NCBI GenBank assembly: GCA_004297985.1
Contig: SCRA01000087.1
Location: forward strand, 50,002-114,001
DNA length: 64,000 nucleotides
From: a bacterium
Lineage (GTDB): Bacteria > Vulcanimicrobiota > Vulcanimicrobiia > Vulcanimicrobiales > SCRA01
Reading direction: 5' to 3'
The notes under the pieces were generated by a model that saw only the letters and a list, made by a program, of their open reading frames with translations, was not told the DNA's origin and ran no database searches. Below, one piece after another: positions 26,257 to 34,613 of this stretch (position 1 is the stretch's first letter; the number at the start of each line of letters is the position of its first letter). The position numbers were made by a program, and so were the translations under genes.

Positions 26257-27237
26257 TCAGGCCGACGCGCTCTCCTTGACGAGCCTCGTCAGTTCGGGAA
26301 CGACCTGAAAGACGTCACCCACGACCATGAGATCAGAGAATTCGACGATGGGCGCCGCAGCATCTTTGTTGATCGCTACGATCGTTCCAGCCGTACGCAT
26401 GCCGACCTTGTGCTGGATCGCCCCTGAGATGCCGCACGCGATGTAGAGCTGCGGTGAGACGGTCTTGCCCGTCTGACCGATCTGAAGGCTGTACGGCACC
26501 CAGCCGGCATCCGATGCGGCACGCGTTGCGCCGACCGCGCCACCCAACGCATCGGCAAGCGGCTTGAGCAGCGTCTCGAACGGTTCGGGACCGCCCAAAC
26601 CGCGCCCACCGCTTACAATCACCGGCGCCTCTTCGAGGCCCATCTCTCCGGAGGCCTCCTCGACGTCCTCTTCGATCTTCATGGTGTAGGCTTTGCCCGG
26701 CGGCTTCTCGATCGATACGATCTCGGCTCCCGCACCCCCCGCCTGCGCGCTGAATGCGTTGGGGCGCACGGTCACGACACCGTAGTCCGTGTTCTTGAAG
26801 TTGCAGGTAGTGATCGCTACCCCGCCAAGCTTGGGCGCCACGCACCCGACCGTCCCGCCGTCGATGCTGAACTGGGTAACGTCGGCCGCGAGGCCGGCGT
26901 CGAGGCGCGCGGCGATGCGCCCCGCGACATCGCGCCCGTACATCGTGTTGGGTACCAGGATCAGAGAGGGGCCGGCGTCGTGGGCCACCGCCTCCAGATA
27001 GTCGATTACGGGATCGATCATGAATGTGTCGACGTCGCTGTCCTCGGTCGCGTGGATGGCGTCGAGGGGGTAGGCTTTGAGGCGCTCGGCGAGGCCGCTC
27101 GCACCGCGGCCGAGGACGACCGCATGCGCTCTGCCGCCGAGCGTGTCGGCCAGCGCGCGCGCCTCCGTCGCAAGCTCGAACGTGACTTTACGAGTCTGAC
27201 CGCCTTTATGTTCGGCGAAGACGATGACATTGCGCAT
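26257..27237 (-). CDS. etfA: Electron transfer flavoprotein subunit alpha
   Basis: 326 residues. The N-terminal adenine-nucleotide-hydrolase-like domain (1-190) is followed by the FAD domain with VSGGRGLGG (about 208-216), VGATRAASDAGWVP, IGQTGKTVSPQLYIACGISGAIQH and AINKDAAAPI, all diagnostic. Pairs with EtfB to carry electrons from acyl-CoA or other dehydrogenases to the quinone pool. Adjacent to etfB (1-bp overlap). ETF:quinone oxidoreductase is not in the window. Confidence 0.95.
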   Translation of the reverse strand: MRNVIVFAEHKGGQTRKVTFELATEARALADTLGGRAHAVVLGRGASGLAERLKAYPLDAIHATEDSDVDTFMIDPVIDYLEAVAHDAGPSLILVPNTMYGRDVAGRIAARLDAGLAADVTQFSIDGGTVGCVAPKLGGVAITTCNFKNTDYGVVTVRPNAFSAQAGGAGAEIVSIEKPPGKAYTMKIEEDVEEASGEMGLEEAPVIVSGGRGLGGPEPFETLLKPLADALGGAVGATRAASDAGWVPYSLQIGQTGKTVSPQLYIACGISGAIQHKVGMRTAGTIVAINKDAAAPIVEFSDLMVVGDVFQVVPELTRLVKESASA

Positions 27238-28025
27238 TAGACGAGCTTCTTCTCTTTCAGCAAATCGAAGATGATTCGCGCGCCGGTTGCGCCGTCGGGT
27301 GCCTCGACGACGCGAGCCTTCTCGCGGACCGGTGGCGCGCCGATGACGGCGACCTCGGTCTTGGCGCCCTCGCTGCCGACAGCGTGGCTCAATCCCAGAT
27401 CGGCGACCGAGAGGGTGGCGATCGTCTTCTTCTTGGCGCCCATGATGCCCTTAAGGGAGGCATAGCGAGGCTCGCCCACCGCCATCGTCACGCTGACCAG
27501 CGCAGGCGTGGGCCCGCTGACCACCTGATAGCCGCTGTCGGTCTCACGCTGTACCTTGAGCTTGCCATCGGCCACGTCGACGTGACGGCAGTTCGTGAAG
27601 CCTGGAACGCCCAGGTACTCCGCGAGGGCGCCCGGCACGCCGCCGGTGCTCCCGTCGTCCGCCAGGCCGCCGCAGATCACCAGATCGAAGCCGACCTTCT
27701 TGAGCCCCTGTGCCATGGCATAGGCCGTGCCCCAGACGTCGCTGCCTTCCAGGCCGGGGTCCGTCAGCAGCACGGCGTCGTCCGCGCCCATGGCCAAAGC
27801 CTTGCGCAAGACCTCCTTAGAAGCCGCGGGAGCCATGGAGAAGATCGTCACCGTGGTATCGCCGCCGAGCGATTCCTTGATCTTCAGCGCCCCTTCAATG
27901 GCGTATTCGTCGTAGGGATTGAGTACGGTTTCGACCCCGGTGCGCACGAGCCGCTTGGACCCCGCGTCGAGCTTCTTCTCGGCGTTAGGGTCGGGCACGA
28001 GCTTGACCGTGACCACGATCTTCAC
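27237..28025 (-). CDS. etfB: Electron transfer flavoprotein subunit beta
   Basis: 262 residues beginning MKIVVTVKLVPDPNAEKKLD (GTG start with GGAGG ten bases upstream). The signatures NPYDEYAIEGALKIKE and CGGLADDGSTGGVPGALAEYLGVP are those of EtfB. Forms the heterodimer with the alpha subunit encoded immediately downstream. About 180 bp upstream holds the divergent AsnC-domain gene; a promoter for etfBA must lie there. Confidence 0.95.
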   Translation of the reverse strand: MKIVVTVKLVPDPNAEKKLDAGSKRLVRTGVETVLNPYDEYAIEGALKIKESLGGDTTVTIFSMAPAASKEVLRKALAMGADDAVLLTDPGLEGSDVWGTAYAMAQGLKKVGFDLVICGGLADDGSTGGVPGALAEYLGVPGFTNCRHVDVADGKLKVQRETDSGYQVVSGPTPALVSVTMAVGEPRYASLKGIMGAKKKTIATLSVADLGLSHAVGSEGAKTEVAVIGAPPVREKARVVEAPDGATGARIIFDLLKEKKLV

Positions 28026-28204
28026 GGATCCACTGCCTCCAGAATATGAGAGAACTGGGGATGTCGGCCCGCCTACGGGCGAACCGGCCTGCGATTCGCC
28101 GCCCCCAGAGGCACCCCTTCTCTAAAGGAGCGGGCAGCGCATGCCTGTAGTTCGAGAAGGTGGACGGCAGGTAGCCATCCGCACGAGAGGAAGTGCCTGG
28201 CGCG

Positions 28205-28483
28205 ATGGTCACCGCTATTATTTTGATGAACGTGGAACGTGGGCGCGTCAAGCCGCTCGCCGACGAGCTGCTGGAGATCGACGGCATCGCCGAAGTCTAC
28301 AGCGTAGCCGGGCCTTACGATCTAGTCGCGATCGTACGTGTCAAAGAGCACGAGACGCTCAACGAGCTCGTGACGGAGCATATGGCGGGGCTGGCCGGCA
28401 TCACGGCTACCGAGACGTTGATCGCCTTCCGCTCGTTCTCGAAGCGCGACCTCGGCATGTTGTGGGACATCGGGGTAGACTAG
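28205..28483 (+). CDS. Stand-alone AsnC/Lrp ligand-binding (RAM) domain protein
   Basis: 92 residues: the C-terminal effector domain of Lrp/AsnC regulators without the DNA-binding half (ATAIILMNVERGRVKPLADELLEIDGIAEVYSVAGPYDLVAIVRV pattern over residues 2-45, then LITATETLIAF-like end). Such small proteins form octameric rings that bind amino acids. The ATG at 28205 was chosen; a GTG at 28193 would add four residues. Divergent from etfBA and 12 nt before the tRNA-Leu. Confidence 0.82.
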   Translation: MVTAIILMNVERGRVKPLADELLEIDGIAEVYSVAGPYDLVAIVRVKEHETLNELVTEHMAGLAGITATETLIAFRSFSKRDLGMLWDIGVD

Positions 28484-28495
28484 CGGCGCAGCCGT

Positions 28496-28569
28496 GCCCC
28501 CGTACTCCAACCGGTAGAGAGAGGCGACTTAAAATCGTCGTAGTGTGGGTTCGAATCCCACCGGGGGCA
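28496..28569 (+). tRNA. tRNA-Leu(UAA) with a short, class I-type variable loop
   Basis: 74-nt cloverleaf: acceptor GCCCCCG/CGGGGGC, T8/A9, D arm CTC-CAACCGGTAGA-GAG, anticodon arm GGCGA-CTTAAAA-TCGTC with anticodon TAA, a five-base variable loop (GTAGT), T arm GTGGG-TTCGAAT-CCCAC, discriminator A. No CCA is encoded, unlike the other two tRNAs here. The A73, G1-C72 and the D-loop AACCGGTAGA resemble tRNA-Leu(UAA), but bacterial tRNA-Leu normally has a long variable arm. All stems pair, so it should fold. Confidence 0.8.
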
Positions 28570-28635
28570 GAACTATCGGCTGCTAGATTACCCCGAAAGC
28601 CCTAAACGCTCTCGCATTCTCAGCGTCTCAAACTA

Positions 28636-28644
28636 TGCTATACT
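28636..28644 (+). promoter_or_regulatory. Extended -10 promoter element for the DUF1326 gene
   Basis: TGCTATACT (TG-N-TATACT) lies about 60 nt before the DUF1326 start codon; no -35 is clear. The mRNA would begin near 28651 and carry GAGGAG nine bases before the ATG. Confidence 0.45.
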
Positions 28645-28703
28645 CCTCGCGCCGGATGACAACTCTCATTTGCTCGCCTTTGCGGAGATGAGGAGTGCAA
28701 CTC

Positions 28704-29378
28704 ATGGCGGGAGTACGGCAAGGTTCAACGGCCAAGACTACCGGCGTACCGGCAGCAGGGCACGTCATTTACAGTCTCCAGGGGACGCTGCTCGAGGCGT
28801 GCTCGTGCAAGGTTCTCTGCCCTTGCTGGATCGGCGAGGATCCTGATACGGGGACATGCGACGCGGTCGTCGCGTACCACTTCGACCGGGGCGCCATCAA
28901 CGGCATCGACGTCAGCGGCCTCAACATGGTGGGAGTCGCCAAGATTCCCGGCAACATCTTGACGCCGAAGAGCTGGAAGCTCTTGGTGCTCGTGGACGAG
29001 CGGGCAAGCGACGAGCAGCTGAGCGCGATCGTCGACGCGTATTCGGGGAAGTTCGGCGGCCCGCTTGCCGATATGGCTCAGTTGATCGGAGAAGTCTTGG
29101 CGGTGGAGCGCGCCCCGATCAGCCACGAGGTACGGGGCGGTGCCGGTACGTTGAAGGTCGGCGACGCGATTTCCGCGGAGATGGAGCCGTACCGCAGTCG
29201 TGACGGGGACATCACGACGTTGCGGGATTCGATCTTCTCGAATATCCCTGGCTCGCCGGCCTACGTTTCAAAGGCGACCCACCACACCGTCAACCTGCCG
29301 AAGTACGGCATGGTGTGGTCGTTCGAGGGCCGCAACGCGATCCAAGGGGACTACAGCATCACCTATACGGGTCAGTGA
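28704..29378 (+). CDS. DUF1326 domain protein
   Basis: 224 residues. Starts at the ATG at 28704 with GAGGAG upstream. The DUF1326 pattern is LLEACSCKVLCPCWIGEDPDTGTCDAVVAYH at about residues 30-60, whose Cys-rich cluster (CSCxxLCPC) suggests metal or redox binding, followed by the GIDVSGLNMVGVAKIPGN and GPLADMAQLIGEVL segments. Soluble, function unknown. The next gene (DUF2182) starts in the stop codon (TGATG), and the two families commonly occur together. The tRNA-Leu lies upstream on the same strand. Confidence 0.85.
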   Translation: MAGVRQGSTAKTTGVPAAGHVIYSLQGTLLEACSCKVLCPCWIGEDPDTGTCDAVVAYHFDRGAINGIDVSGLNMVGVAKIPGNILTPKSWKLLVLVDERASDEQLSAIVDAYSGKFGGPLADMAQLIGEVLAVERAPISHEVRGGAGTLKVGDAISAEMEPYRSRDGDITTLRDSIFSNIPGSPAYVSKATHHTVNLPKYGMVWSFEGRNAIQGDYSITYTGQ

Positions 29379-30157
29379 TGATCGGCGCCCGCCGCGCCGG
29401 CGGCATACCGCTGATGATCCCGGCGGCGATCGCCGCCGCATGGGTCCTCGCGGTCATTGCTCAGACGACGGGTTCCGCGAAACTGCTTCACCACGACGCG
29501 TTGGTCGAGGGCACGCTTCCCGTCTGGGCGGCGCTCGCGCTCTTCATCCTCGCGTGGCAGGCGATGATCGCGGCGATGATGCTGCCGTCGATCCTGCCGC
29601 TGGTCCGCGTGTTCGCGATCGCCTCGGCGCAGCAGGCACGCCGAGGAGCGGCGATGGTCGCGCTGCTTGCAGGATATGCGGCGGTCTGGACAGGGTTCGG
29701 CATCCTCGCCTTCGTCGGCGACGTCGCGCTCCATCGGTTCGTCGACAGGACACCGTGGCTAGCCTCGCACTCCTGGCTGATCGCGGGCGGCATCCTAGCG
29801 ATGGCAGGGGCGTTCCAATTCACCCCGCTCAAGGACGCCTGCCTCAGCAAGTGCCGCCTTCCTGGAACGTATCTCATGCGGCACTATCGTCGCGGCGCGG
29901 CCGCCGCCTTCCGCCTCGGCCGGGGCCACGGTCTCACCTGTGTCGGCTGCTGCTGGGCGCTCATGCTGCTGATGTTCGCTGCCGGCATCGCGCATCTCTG
30001 GTGGATGGCCGCGCTCACGGCGGTGATGGTCTACGAAAAGGTCGGGCAGTATGGAAAGCGAGCCGTACCTCTGGTCGGCGCGCTCCTGCTCCTTTGGGGA
30101 GTTCTCGTTATCGTGCACCCGGTCTGGTTACCGGCACCAGTCTCGGGCGCTCTCTGA
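29378..30157 (+). CDS. DUF2182 integral membrane protein
   Basis: 259 residues and about seven hydrophobic segments. DUF2182 markers: WQAMIAAMMLPSILPLV (about 63-79) with the MM..P motif thought to bind metal, the FTPLKDACLSKCRLP loop with Cys pair, and GHGLTCVGCCWALMLLMF. The Met- and Cys-rich sites suggest copper or another soft metal. The start ATG overlaps the stop of the DUF1326 gene. The pair may act in metal handling, which is inference from the residues. Convergent with the hydrolase at 30171. Confidence 0.85.
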   Translation: MIGARRAGGIPLMIPAAIAAAWVLAVIAQTTGSAKLLHHDALVEGTLPVWAALALFILAWQAMIAAMMLPSILPLVRVFAIASAQQARRGAAMVALLAGYAAVWTGFGILAFVGDVALHRFVDRTPWLASHSWLIAGGILAMAGAFQFTPLKDACLSKCRLPGTYLMRHYRRGAAAAFRLGRGHGLTCVGCCWALMLLMFAAGIAHLWWMAALTAVMVYEKVGQYGKRAVPLVGALLLLWGVLVIVHPVWLPAPVSGAL

Positions 30158-30170
30158 TCGCACAAGCATC

Positions 30171-30992
30171 CTAACGTCCGCTGGGCGATGCTACCGTGCC
30201 GCTCGACTGGCCTGCGGCATCCGAGTTCAAGTTGCGGATGAAGGCGGCCACCATAGGGATCGCCAGGTCGGGGCGGTCGCGATGCGGCGCGTGGCCGCAA
30301 TCTGCCAACAGCAGCTCGTCGACGCGGCCCGCGGCAACGCGGCGGATCGCCTCCAGTTGCGCGCGCGTGCCGTACTCGTCGTCCACGCCCTGCAGCAGCA
30401 GCGCCGGCGCGCTGACGCGCGCCGCATACTCCTCGATGTTCCAATCTCGGAACGCCGGTGAGAGCCAGACATCGTTCCAACCGTAGAACGTCTTGTCGAC
30501 GTCGGCGTGATGTCGTCCCAGCCTCTCGCGCAGCCCCGCGTTCGCGTACGGCTCGCGGATGCCAGCGATGCTGCGCACGGAGATATCCTCGACGAAGACG
30601 TGCGGCGCCTCCAGGACGAGCGCGCTGGTTGGATGCTCCGCGGCGTAGATGATGGCTATCGACGCACCGTCGCTATGGCCCACGAGCACCGGCTCGCGGA
30701 CATCCAGGCGATCGAGCAGCGCGGGGAGCACGACGAGCGCCTCATCGTGCATGTATTCGGGGGCTCGCGGCTCTTCCAGCACGGCAGAGTAGCCGTTCCC
30801 GTAGCGCGAGTACACGAGCGCGCAGGAGCCGGTGGCCTCCACCAGCCGGTGCGGCACGTCTTTCCAGAGACGCACCGACCCGAGGCCTTCGTGGAGGAAG
30901 ACCAACGGCGGCATGTCCTTGTTCTCGCCGGAAATCCACAACGTCTCCAGCTCGTGGCCGTCGATGCTCAGGCGCTGTATTCGGTCGTGCAC
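30171..30992 (-). CDS. Alpha/beta hydrolase
   Basis: 273 residues from the GTG at 30990-30992 (a longer open frame reaches into the DUF3175 gene). The oxyanion segment is LVFLHEGLGSVRLWKDVP, the nucleophile elbow GHSDGAS with Ser at about residue 100, the acid in LLLQGVDDEYG and the His in ADCGHAPHRDRPDLA. Of the kind of carboxylester or peptide hydrolases related to proline iminopeptidase. No signal peptide. Downstream of the DUF3175 gene on the same strand. Substrate unknown. Confidence 0.88.
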   Translation of the reverse strand: MHDRIQRLSIDGHELETLWISGENKDMPPLVFLHEGLGSVRLWKDVPHRLVEATGSCALVYSRYGNGYSAVLEEPRAPEYMHDEALVVLPALLDRLDVREPVLVGHSDGASIAIIYAAEHPTSALVLEAPHVFVEDISVRSIAGIREPYANAGLRERLGRHHADVDKTFYGWNDVWLSPAFRDWNIEEYAARVSAPALLLQGVDDEYGTRAQLEAIRRVAAGRVDELLLADCGHAPHRDRPDLAIPMVAAFIRNLNSDAAGQSSGTVASPSGR

Positions 30993-31026
30993 GGGGTGTG
31001 CTTTGGCGAGCCTTCGCCGCCCCCCT

Positions 31027-31296
31027 TTAGCGACCGAAGACCTCACGTAACTCGGCCTTGGCACGCTCGAGTATCTCGCGGCGCTCCTTGGGGAGGCCCT
31101 TCCCCGCGCGGTTGATGTAGAAGTTGAGCATCGACATCGCCGATTGGAAAGGGCTCGCCTTGCGCTCGCGGCTCGCCTCGGCGGAACGCTTCAACGAAAG
31201 TGCGATGGCGCGCGGATCATCCCAACTGAAGACGCCCTCCTCCAGGGCCAGAGCGTGACTGTGCTCCGTCACGTCCCCCGACCAGTTCTTGCTCAT
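31027..31296 (-). CDS. DUF3175-type small protein
   Basis: 89 residues beginning MSKNWSGDVTEHSHALALEEGVF and with the SAMSMLNFYINRAGKGLPKERREIL segment typical of DUF3175, a small cytosolic family of unknown function that often stands beside stress-related genes. It overlaps the possible upstream extension of the hydrolase gene, and is 25 nt after the VOC gene. Confidence 0.8.
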   Translation of the reverse strand: MSKNWSGDVTEHSHALALEEGVFSWDDPRAIALSLKRSAEASRERKASPFQSAMSMLNFYINRAGKGLPKERREILERAKAELREVFGR

Positions 31297-31320
31297 CGTC
31301 GCGCCTTGCGTCTCGATGGT

Positions 31321-31692
31321 TCAGTGTGCGCCCTCGTCCGGCTCGAGCATGCCGAAGGTGTTGCCTTCCGTATCGTTGAGGTAGGCGAGATAGCCGACGC
31401 CGGGAACCGTCATGCGCGGCATAACCACCTTTCCGCCGGCATCCGTCGCCGTGGTGACCATGGCATCGAGGTCATCGACGCCAATGGTGTTGACGGTCCT
31501 ATGCCCGGGGTCCATGCGCCGCAAGATGCCGCCGTTGATCCCCGGCTGCTCTTCGCCGGTATTCACCAGCCAGTAGTCCTGAGGGCCACCCCATTTCTGG
31601 ATGTTCCAGCCGAAGACCGAGCGGTAGAAGGCCGCGGCGCGTTCCGGATTATCGGCGGGAAGCTCGAAGTGTACCACTCTATTCACGGTCAT
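31321..31692 (-). CDS. VOC-family (glyoxalase/bleomycin resistance fold) protein
   Basis: 123 residues from the ATG at 31690-31692 (two adjacent ATGs with GGGAGGA just upstream). The betaalphabetabetabeta pattern starts VVHFELPADNPERAAAFYRSVFGWNI and ends VGYLAYLNDTEGNTFGMLEPDE, with His and Glu where VOC enzymes bind a metal. Single-domain members dimerise. Substrate unknown. A role in dioxygen, glyoxal or antibiotic chemistry cannot be chosen. Confidence 0.85.
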   Translation of the reverse strand: MTVNRVVHFELPADNPERAAAFYRSVFGWNIQKWGGPQDYWLVNTGEEQPGINGGILRRMDPGHRTVNTIGVDDLDAMVTTATDAGGKVVMPRMTVPGVGYLAYLNDTEGNTFGMLEPDEGAH

Positions 31693-31828
31693 CATTCCTC
31701 CCGAGGGCACAGGTGCGTTCGGAGTAGCCATCTACCCGCGCTCGCGCGCGTCGAACCGTAGTCCCCCAGTGAGACAAGGAGGTGGTCGCTCGTGCTCGCC
31801 AACAATTCCGGCGCGAGACGCGCCCAAG

Positions 31829-32212
31829 TCACCGTTGTGATGGTCGACCAATAGCGCGCACGCGGCTGACGTCGCCGCTGGGAATGGGGCGACAACCATC
31901 GACGGAGCCGAGCCAGCGGTAGAGCCAGGCGTGATGCCGCTCGCCGTGCTCGTCACGCACGTCACGGCGCTCGCGCACGTAGAGGCGCCCCTCGTCCTCG
32001 AAAGCGTCGAGCAGCGCCAACTGCTCCTGGTTCACCGCGTAGAGCTCGCCGACCACGTAGCCGTCACCGTCGACGAAGGCCGGCCAGCGGCAGGCGTAGA
32101 GACGCCCACGGGCCGTCGCGCGCGCCACGAAGCGCGCCTCATCCATCTGCGAGGCGTTCTCGCGCCCGAGCCGCAGCGTGCCATAGACGAAGACCAGGCT
32201 CTCCTCGCTCAT
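31829..32212 (-). CDS. Gamma-glutamylcyclotransferase (AIG2/GGCT-like) family protein
   Basis: 127 residues from the ATG at 32210-32212. The family signature VFVYGTLRLGREN (residues 7-19) and the YVVGELYAVNQEQLALLDAFEDEG segment with its acidic catalytic residue are present. Enzymes of this fold release 5-oxoproline from gamma-glutamyl amines or peptides. Its start overlaps the Ppx/GppA stop by 4 bp, so they are coupled. The last 20 residues are weak in family features. Confidence 0.85.
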   Translation of the reverse strand: MSEESLVFVYGTLRLGRENASQMDEARFVARATARGRLYACRWPAFVDGDGYVVGELYAVNQEQLALLDAFEDEGRLYVRERRDVRDEHGERHHAWLYRWLGSVDGCRPIPSGDVSRVRAIGRPSQR

Positions 32213-33144
32213 GACCGCCACCCGTCGATGACGTAGCCGAGCAGCAGATCGTGCACCGAGACGATCGCCGCCTCGACGCCCAGCGCCGTGAGCGCCTGCT
32301 CCAACACGATCAGCCCGCCCACGATGATGTCGGCGCGCTGCGCGGGGAGACCCGGCACCGCGCATCGTTCGACCACGCGCAGCGCGGCGAGCCGCTCGGC
32401 TAGCACGGTCATCTCGTCCCGCGCGATCACCATGCCGTCGACGCGCTCGCCCTCGCGCGCTCCAAGACTAAGCATCGCGGCGCACGTCGTGGCCGTTCCG
32501 CCGACGCAGATCAACCGTCCGATCCCCGCTCCCAGCTCCGCGATCCCTTCGAACGCGCGATGGGCCCGCCCGCGCGCCGCCGAAAGCGCGTGGGCAGGCG
32601 GAGGATCCTCGCGTAACGGCGTCGACTCCGTGAGGCGCACGGCGCCGATCTCGAAGGAGCGAGAGCGCTCGAGACGCCGGGCGGTCCCCACGGCGAGCTC
32701 CGTGCTCCCGCCGCCCGCGTCCAACACGCCGACCCGCGCAGCGGCGGCGATGCCCTCGCCATGACCCGCTAACGCGCCCACGAACGAGTAGCGCGCCTCG
32801 TCTTCGCCGGGAATGATCTCGAGATGCACGCCCGTGCGCGCCTCCAATGCCTCGATCAGCGCGCCGGCGTTCCGCGCGCGGCGCATGGCGCTCGTGGCGA
32901 TGGCGTGAATCTCCGTCGTACAGGAGCGCGCCAGCTCGGCGAAGGCGACGGCGGCATCGAGCGTGCGGGCGATCGCATCGGCACGCAACTCACCCCGCGG
33001 CCCGAGCCCCGCGCCGAGGCGCGTCCCGCGGCGCTCCTGGCGTACTGGGATCCAGGTGCACCTACCGTCGCCACCGACCTGGAGACCGCGTTCAGCGACC
33101 AAGAGACGCGTCGAGTTCGTTCCAAGGGAGATAAGCGCGCGCAT
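32209..33144 (-). CDS. Exopolyphosphatase/pppGpp phosphohydrolase (Ppx/GppA family)
   Basis: 311 residues of the actin-like ATPase fold. Phosphate-1 loop SLGTNSTRLLVAE (residues 6-18), SAMRRARN, the EIIPGEDEARYSF segment and the phosphate-2 loop DAGGGSTELAVG. Single-domain short type, degrading polyphosphate or pppGpp. The first residue after the loop has SLGTNS instead of the common DIGSNS. Lies 42 nt after the SBP56 gene on the same strand and couples to the AIG2-like gene. Confidence 0.88.
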   Translation of the reverse strand: MRALISLGTNSTRLLVAERGLQVGGDGRCTWIPVRQERRGTRLGAGLGPRGELRADAIARTLDAAVAFAELARSCTTEIHAIATSAMRRARNAGALIEALEARTGVHLEIIPGEDEARYSFVGALAGHGEGIAAAARVGVLDAGGGSTELAVGTARRLERSRSFEIGAVRLTESTPLREDPPPAHALSAARGRAHRAFEGIAELGAGIGRLICVGGTATTCAAMLSLGAREGERVDGMVIARDEMTVLAERLAALRVVERCAVPGLPAQRADIIVGGLIVLEQALTALGVEAAIVSVHDLLLGYVIDGWRS

Positions 33145-33186
33145 TCGTCGAAGCGAGTGGTACGGTCTCGCGGAATGAATCCCCTG

Positions 33187-34578
33187 TCACGGATAGCAGT
33201 AGGAATCCGAGGAAGCGTCGCCGCCTTGAAGCCGCACTTGATGCGGACGACGATCCGAGAACTCCAGCAGGAACTTCGAATCGATGGCGATCCCCCCGTT
33301 CGGGCCGGCGTCGGCCTTCACCAGCCAGCCGTTGATCCCATCCGGATAGAATTGATCGTCCCACGTGCGGTAGAGTGAGTTCGTGAAATAGACCCGACGG
33401 CCGTCACGGCTGACCTCGACCATCTGCGGCCCGCCGTTCAGCGATGCAGACGGATTCCTCGGATGCGGCGCGCGGCGTGCGATCCCTCCGATGCGTACAG
33501 ACCCGCTCAATCGCGGATTGAACGGATCGGAGACGTCGTATTGACGCAGCTCTCCGGTGCCCCAGCACGACGCATACAGGAATCGGTCGTCGAGCGAAAG
33601 ATCGATATCCGTCAAGAGCGGCGGAACGGCTTTGAAGCCTTTGAGCATCTCCGGCAGCAGCTCGGGATCGGCAGGCTCAGCGGGGATCTCAATGACTTTC
33701 TTCACCTCCCACGCGCCGTTATCGCGGTGCCACGCCCAAATCGAGCTCGAAAGATCTTTGAGCGATACCACGACGCCGACGAATCCATGCGTCTTCGTTG
33801 GATTGTGCGCGGGCCGCAACTCGAGCACGAGCTGCTGCTCTGAGCCGAGATCCACGCTCTGCAGATGCTTACGCCGGCGCAGATCCCAGAAGTGCAACTG
33901 ATGGCCGAACTTACCGTCGAGCAAGAGCTGGGGATCGAGTCCGCCTTCGATCATGTTCGGCGTCGCCCATTCACTCGTTACCATGACGTCATGCCCGAGA
34001 TGCCACCAGAAGTCGTACGCGAAATATTGCGATCCACGATCGACTTCCCATTGTCCGAGCACGTCGAACGTGTAATGGTCGAGAACGAACACGCCGCCCG
34101 GGCCGTCGCCGCTTGGTGATCCCAGCGCGCTCATGTAGATGCCGTCCGGCCCACAGTGCGTCGTATGCGGCCGGGAGTACCCCGCGCGCCTGATCATCTC
34201 TTCCGGCTCGATCACCTTGACGATGTGCGGCTCACGCGGATCGGGCTTCGTGTCGATGACGTGAATTCGCGAAGAACGCAGCCCCGGCACGATCAGGTAG
34301 CGACGCTCGATGTGCGGGTGCGGCGCATACGGGCAGAGCGCCGCACTGCATGCATTCCATCCGAAGTGATGGAGCTCGTCGCCGGCGCCCGGCATCTCGA
34401 CTTGGCCAACGACACGGCAATAGGCGTTCGACTCCGGATCGACGTCGACCACGGCCAGGGCGTCGGGTCGCCCATCGCCGGTCGCGTTCAGCATTGCGAC
34501 GTATGCCAGCTTCTCAGGCGGCGCTTCCATCGCCGCCTTTGCGGACGGGTAAAACGTAGGATCGGGCTTTAGCAACAT
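33187..34578 (-). CDS. SBP56 family protein (selenium-binding protein / methanethiol oxidase type)
   Basis: 463 residues with the seven-bladed propeller motifs of SBP56: ELHHFGWNACSAALCP (His and Cys near residue 70), RYLIVPGLRSSRIHVIDT, HTTHCGPDGIYMSALG, the VMVTSEWATPNMIEGGL segment and the C-terminal ending SDSYCYP. His/Cys positions fit the copper site reported in methanethiol oxidases, which turn CH3SH and O2 into formaldehyde, sulfide and peroxide. It starts 35 nt after a membrane-protein gene, probably an operon. Other SBP56 roles are possible. Confidence 0.9.
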   Translation of the reverse strand: MLLKPDPTFYPSAKAAMEAPPEKLAYVAMLNATGDGRPDALAVVDVDPESNAYCRVVGQVEMPGAGDELHHFGWNACSAALCPYAPHPHIERRYLIVPGLRSSRIHVIDTKPDPREPHIVKVIEPEEMIRRAGYSRPHTTHCGPDGIYMSALGSPSGDGPGGVFVLDHYTFDVLGQWEVDRGSQYFAYDFWWHLGHDVMVTSEWATPNMIEGGLDPQLLLDGKFGHQLHFWDLRRRKHLQSVDLGSEQQLVLELRPAHNPTKTHGFVGVVVSLKDLSSSIWAWHRDNGAWEVKKVIEIPAEPADPELLPEMLKGFKAVPPLLTDIDLSLDDRFLYASCWGTGELRQYDVSDPFNPRLSGSVRIGGIARRAPHPRNPSASLNGGPQMVEVSRDGRRVYFTNSLYRTWDDQFYPDGINGWLVKADAGPNGGIAIDSKFLLEFSDRRPHQVRLQGGDASSDSYCYP

Positions 34579-34613
34579 CGAGCACCTGCAACTCTCTGCT
34601 CAACGCGGTATGG

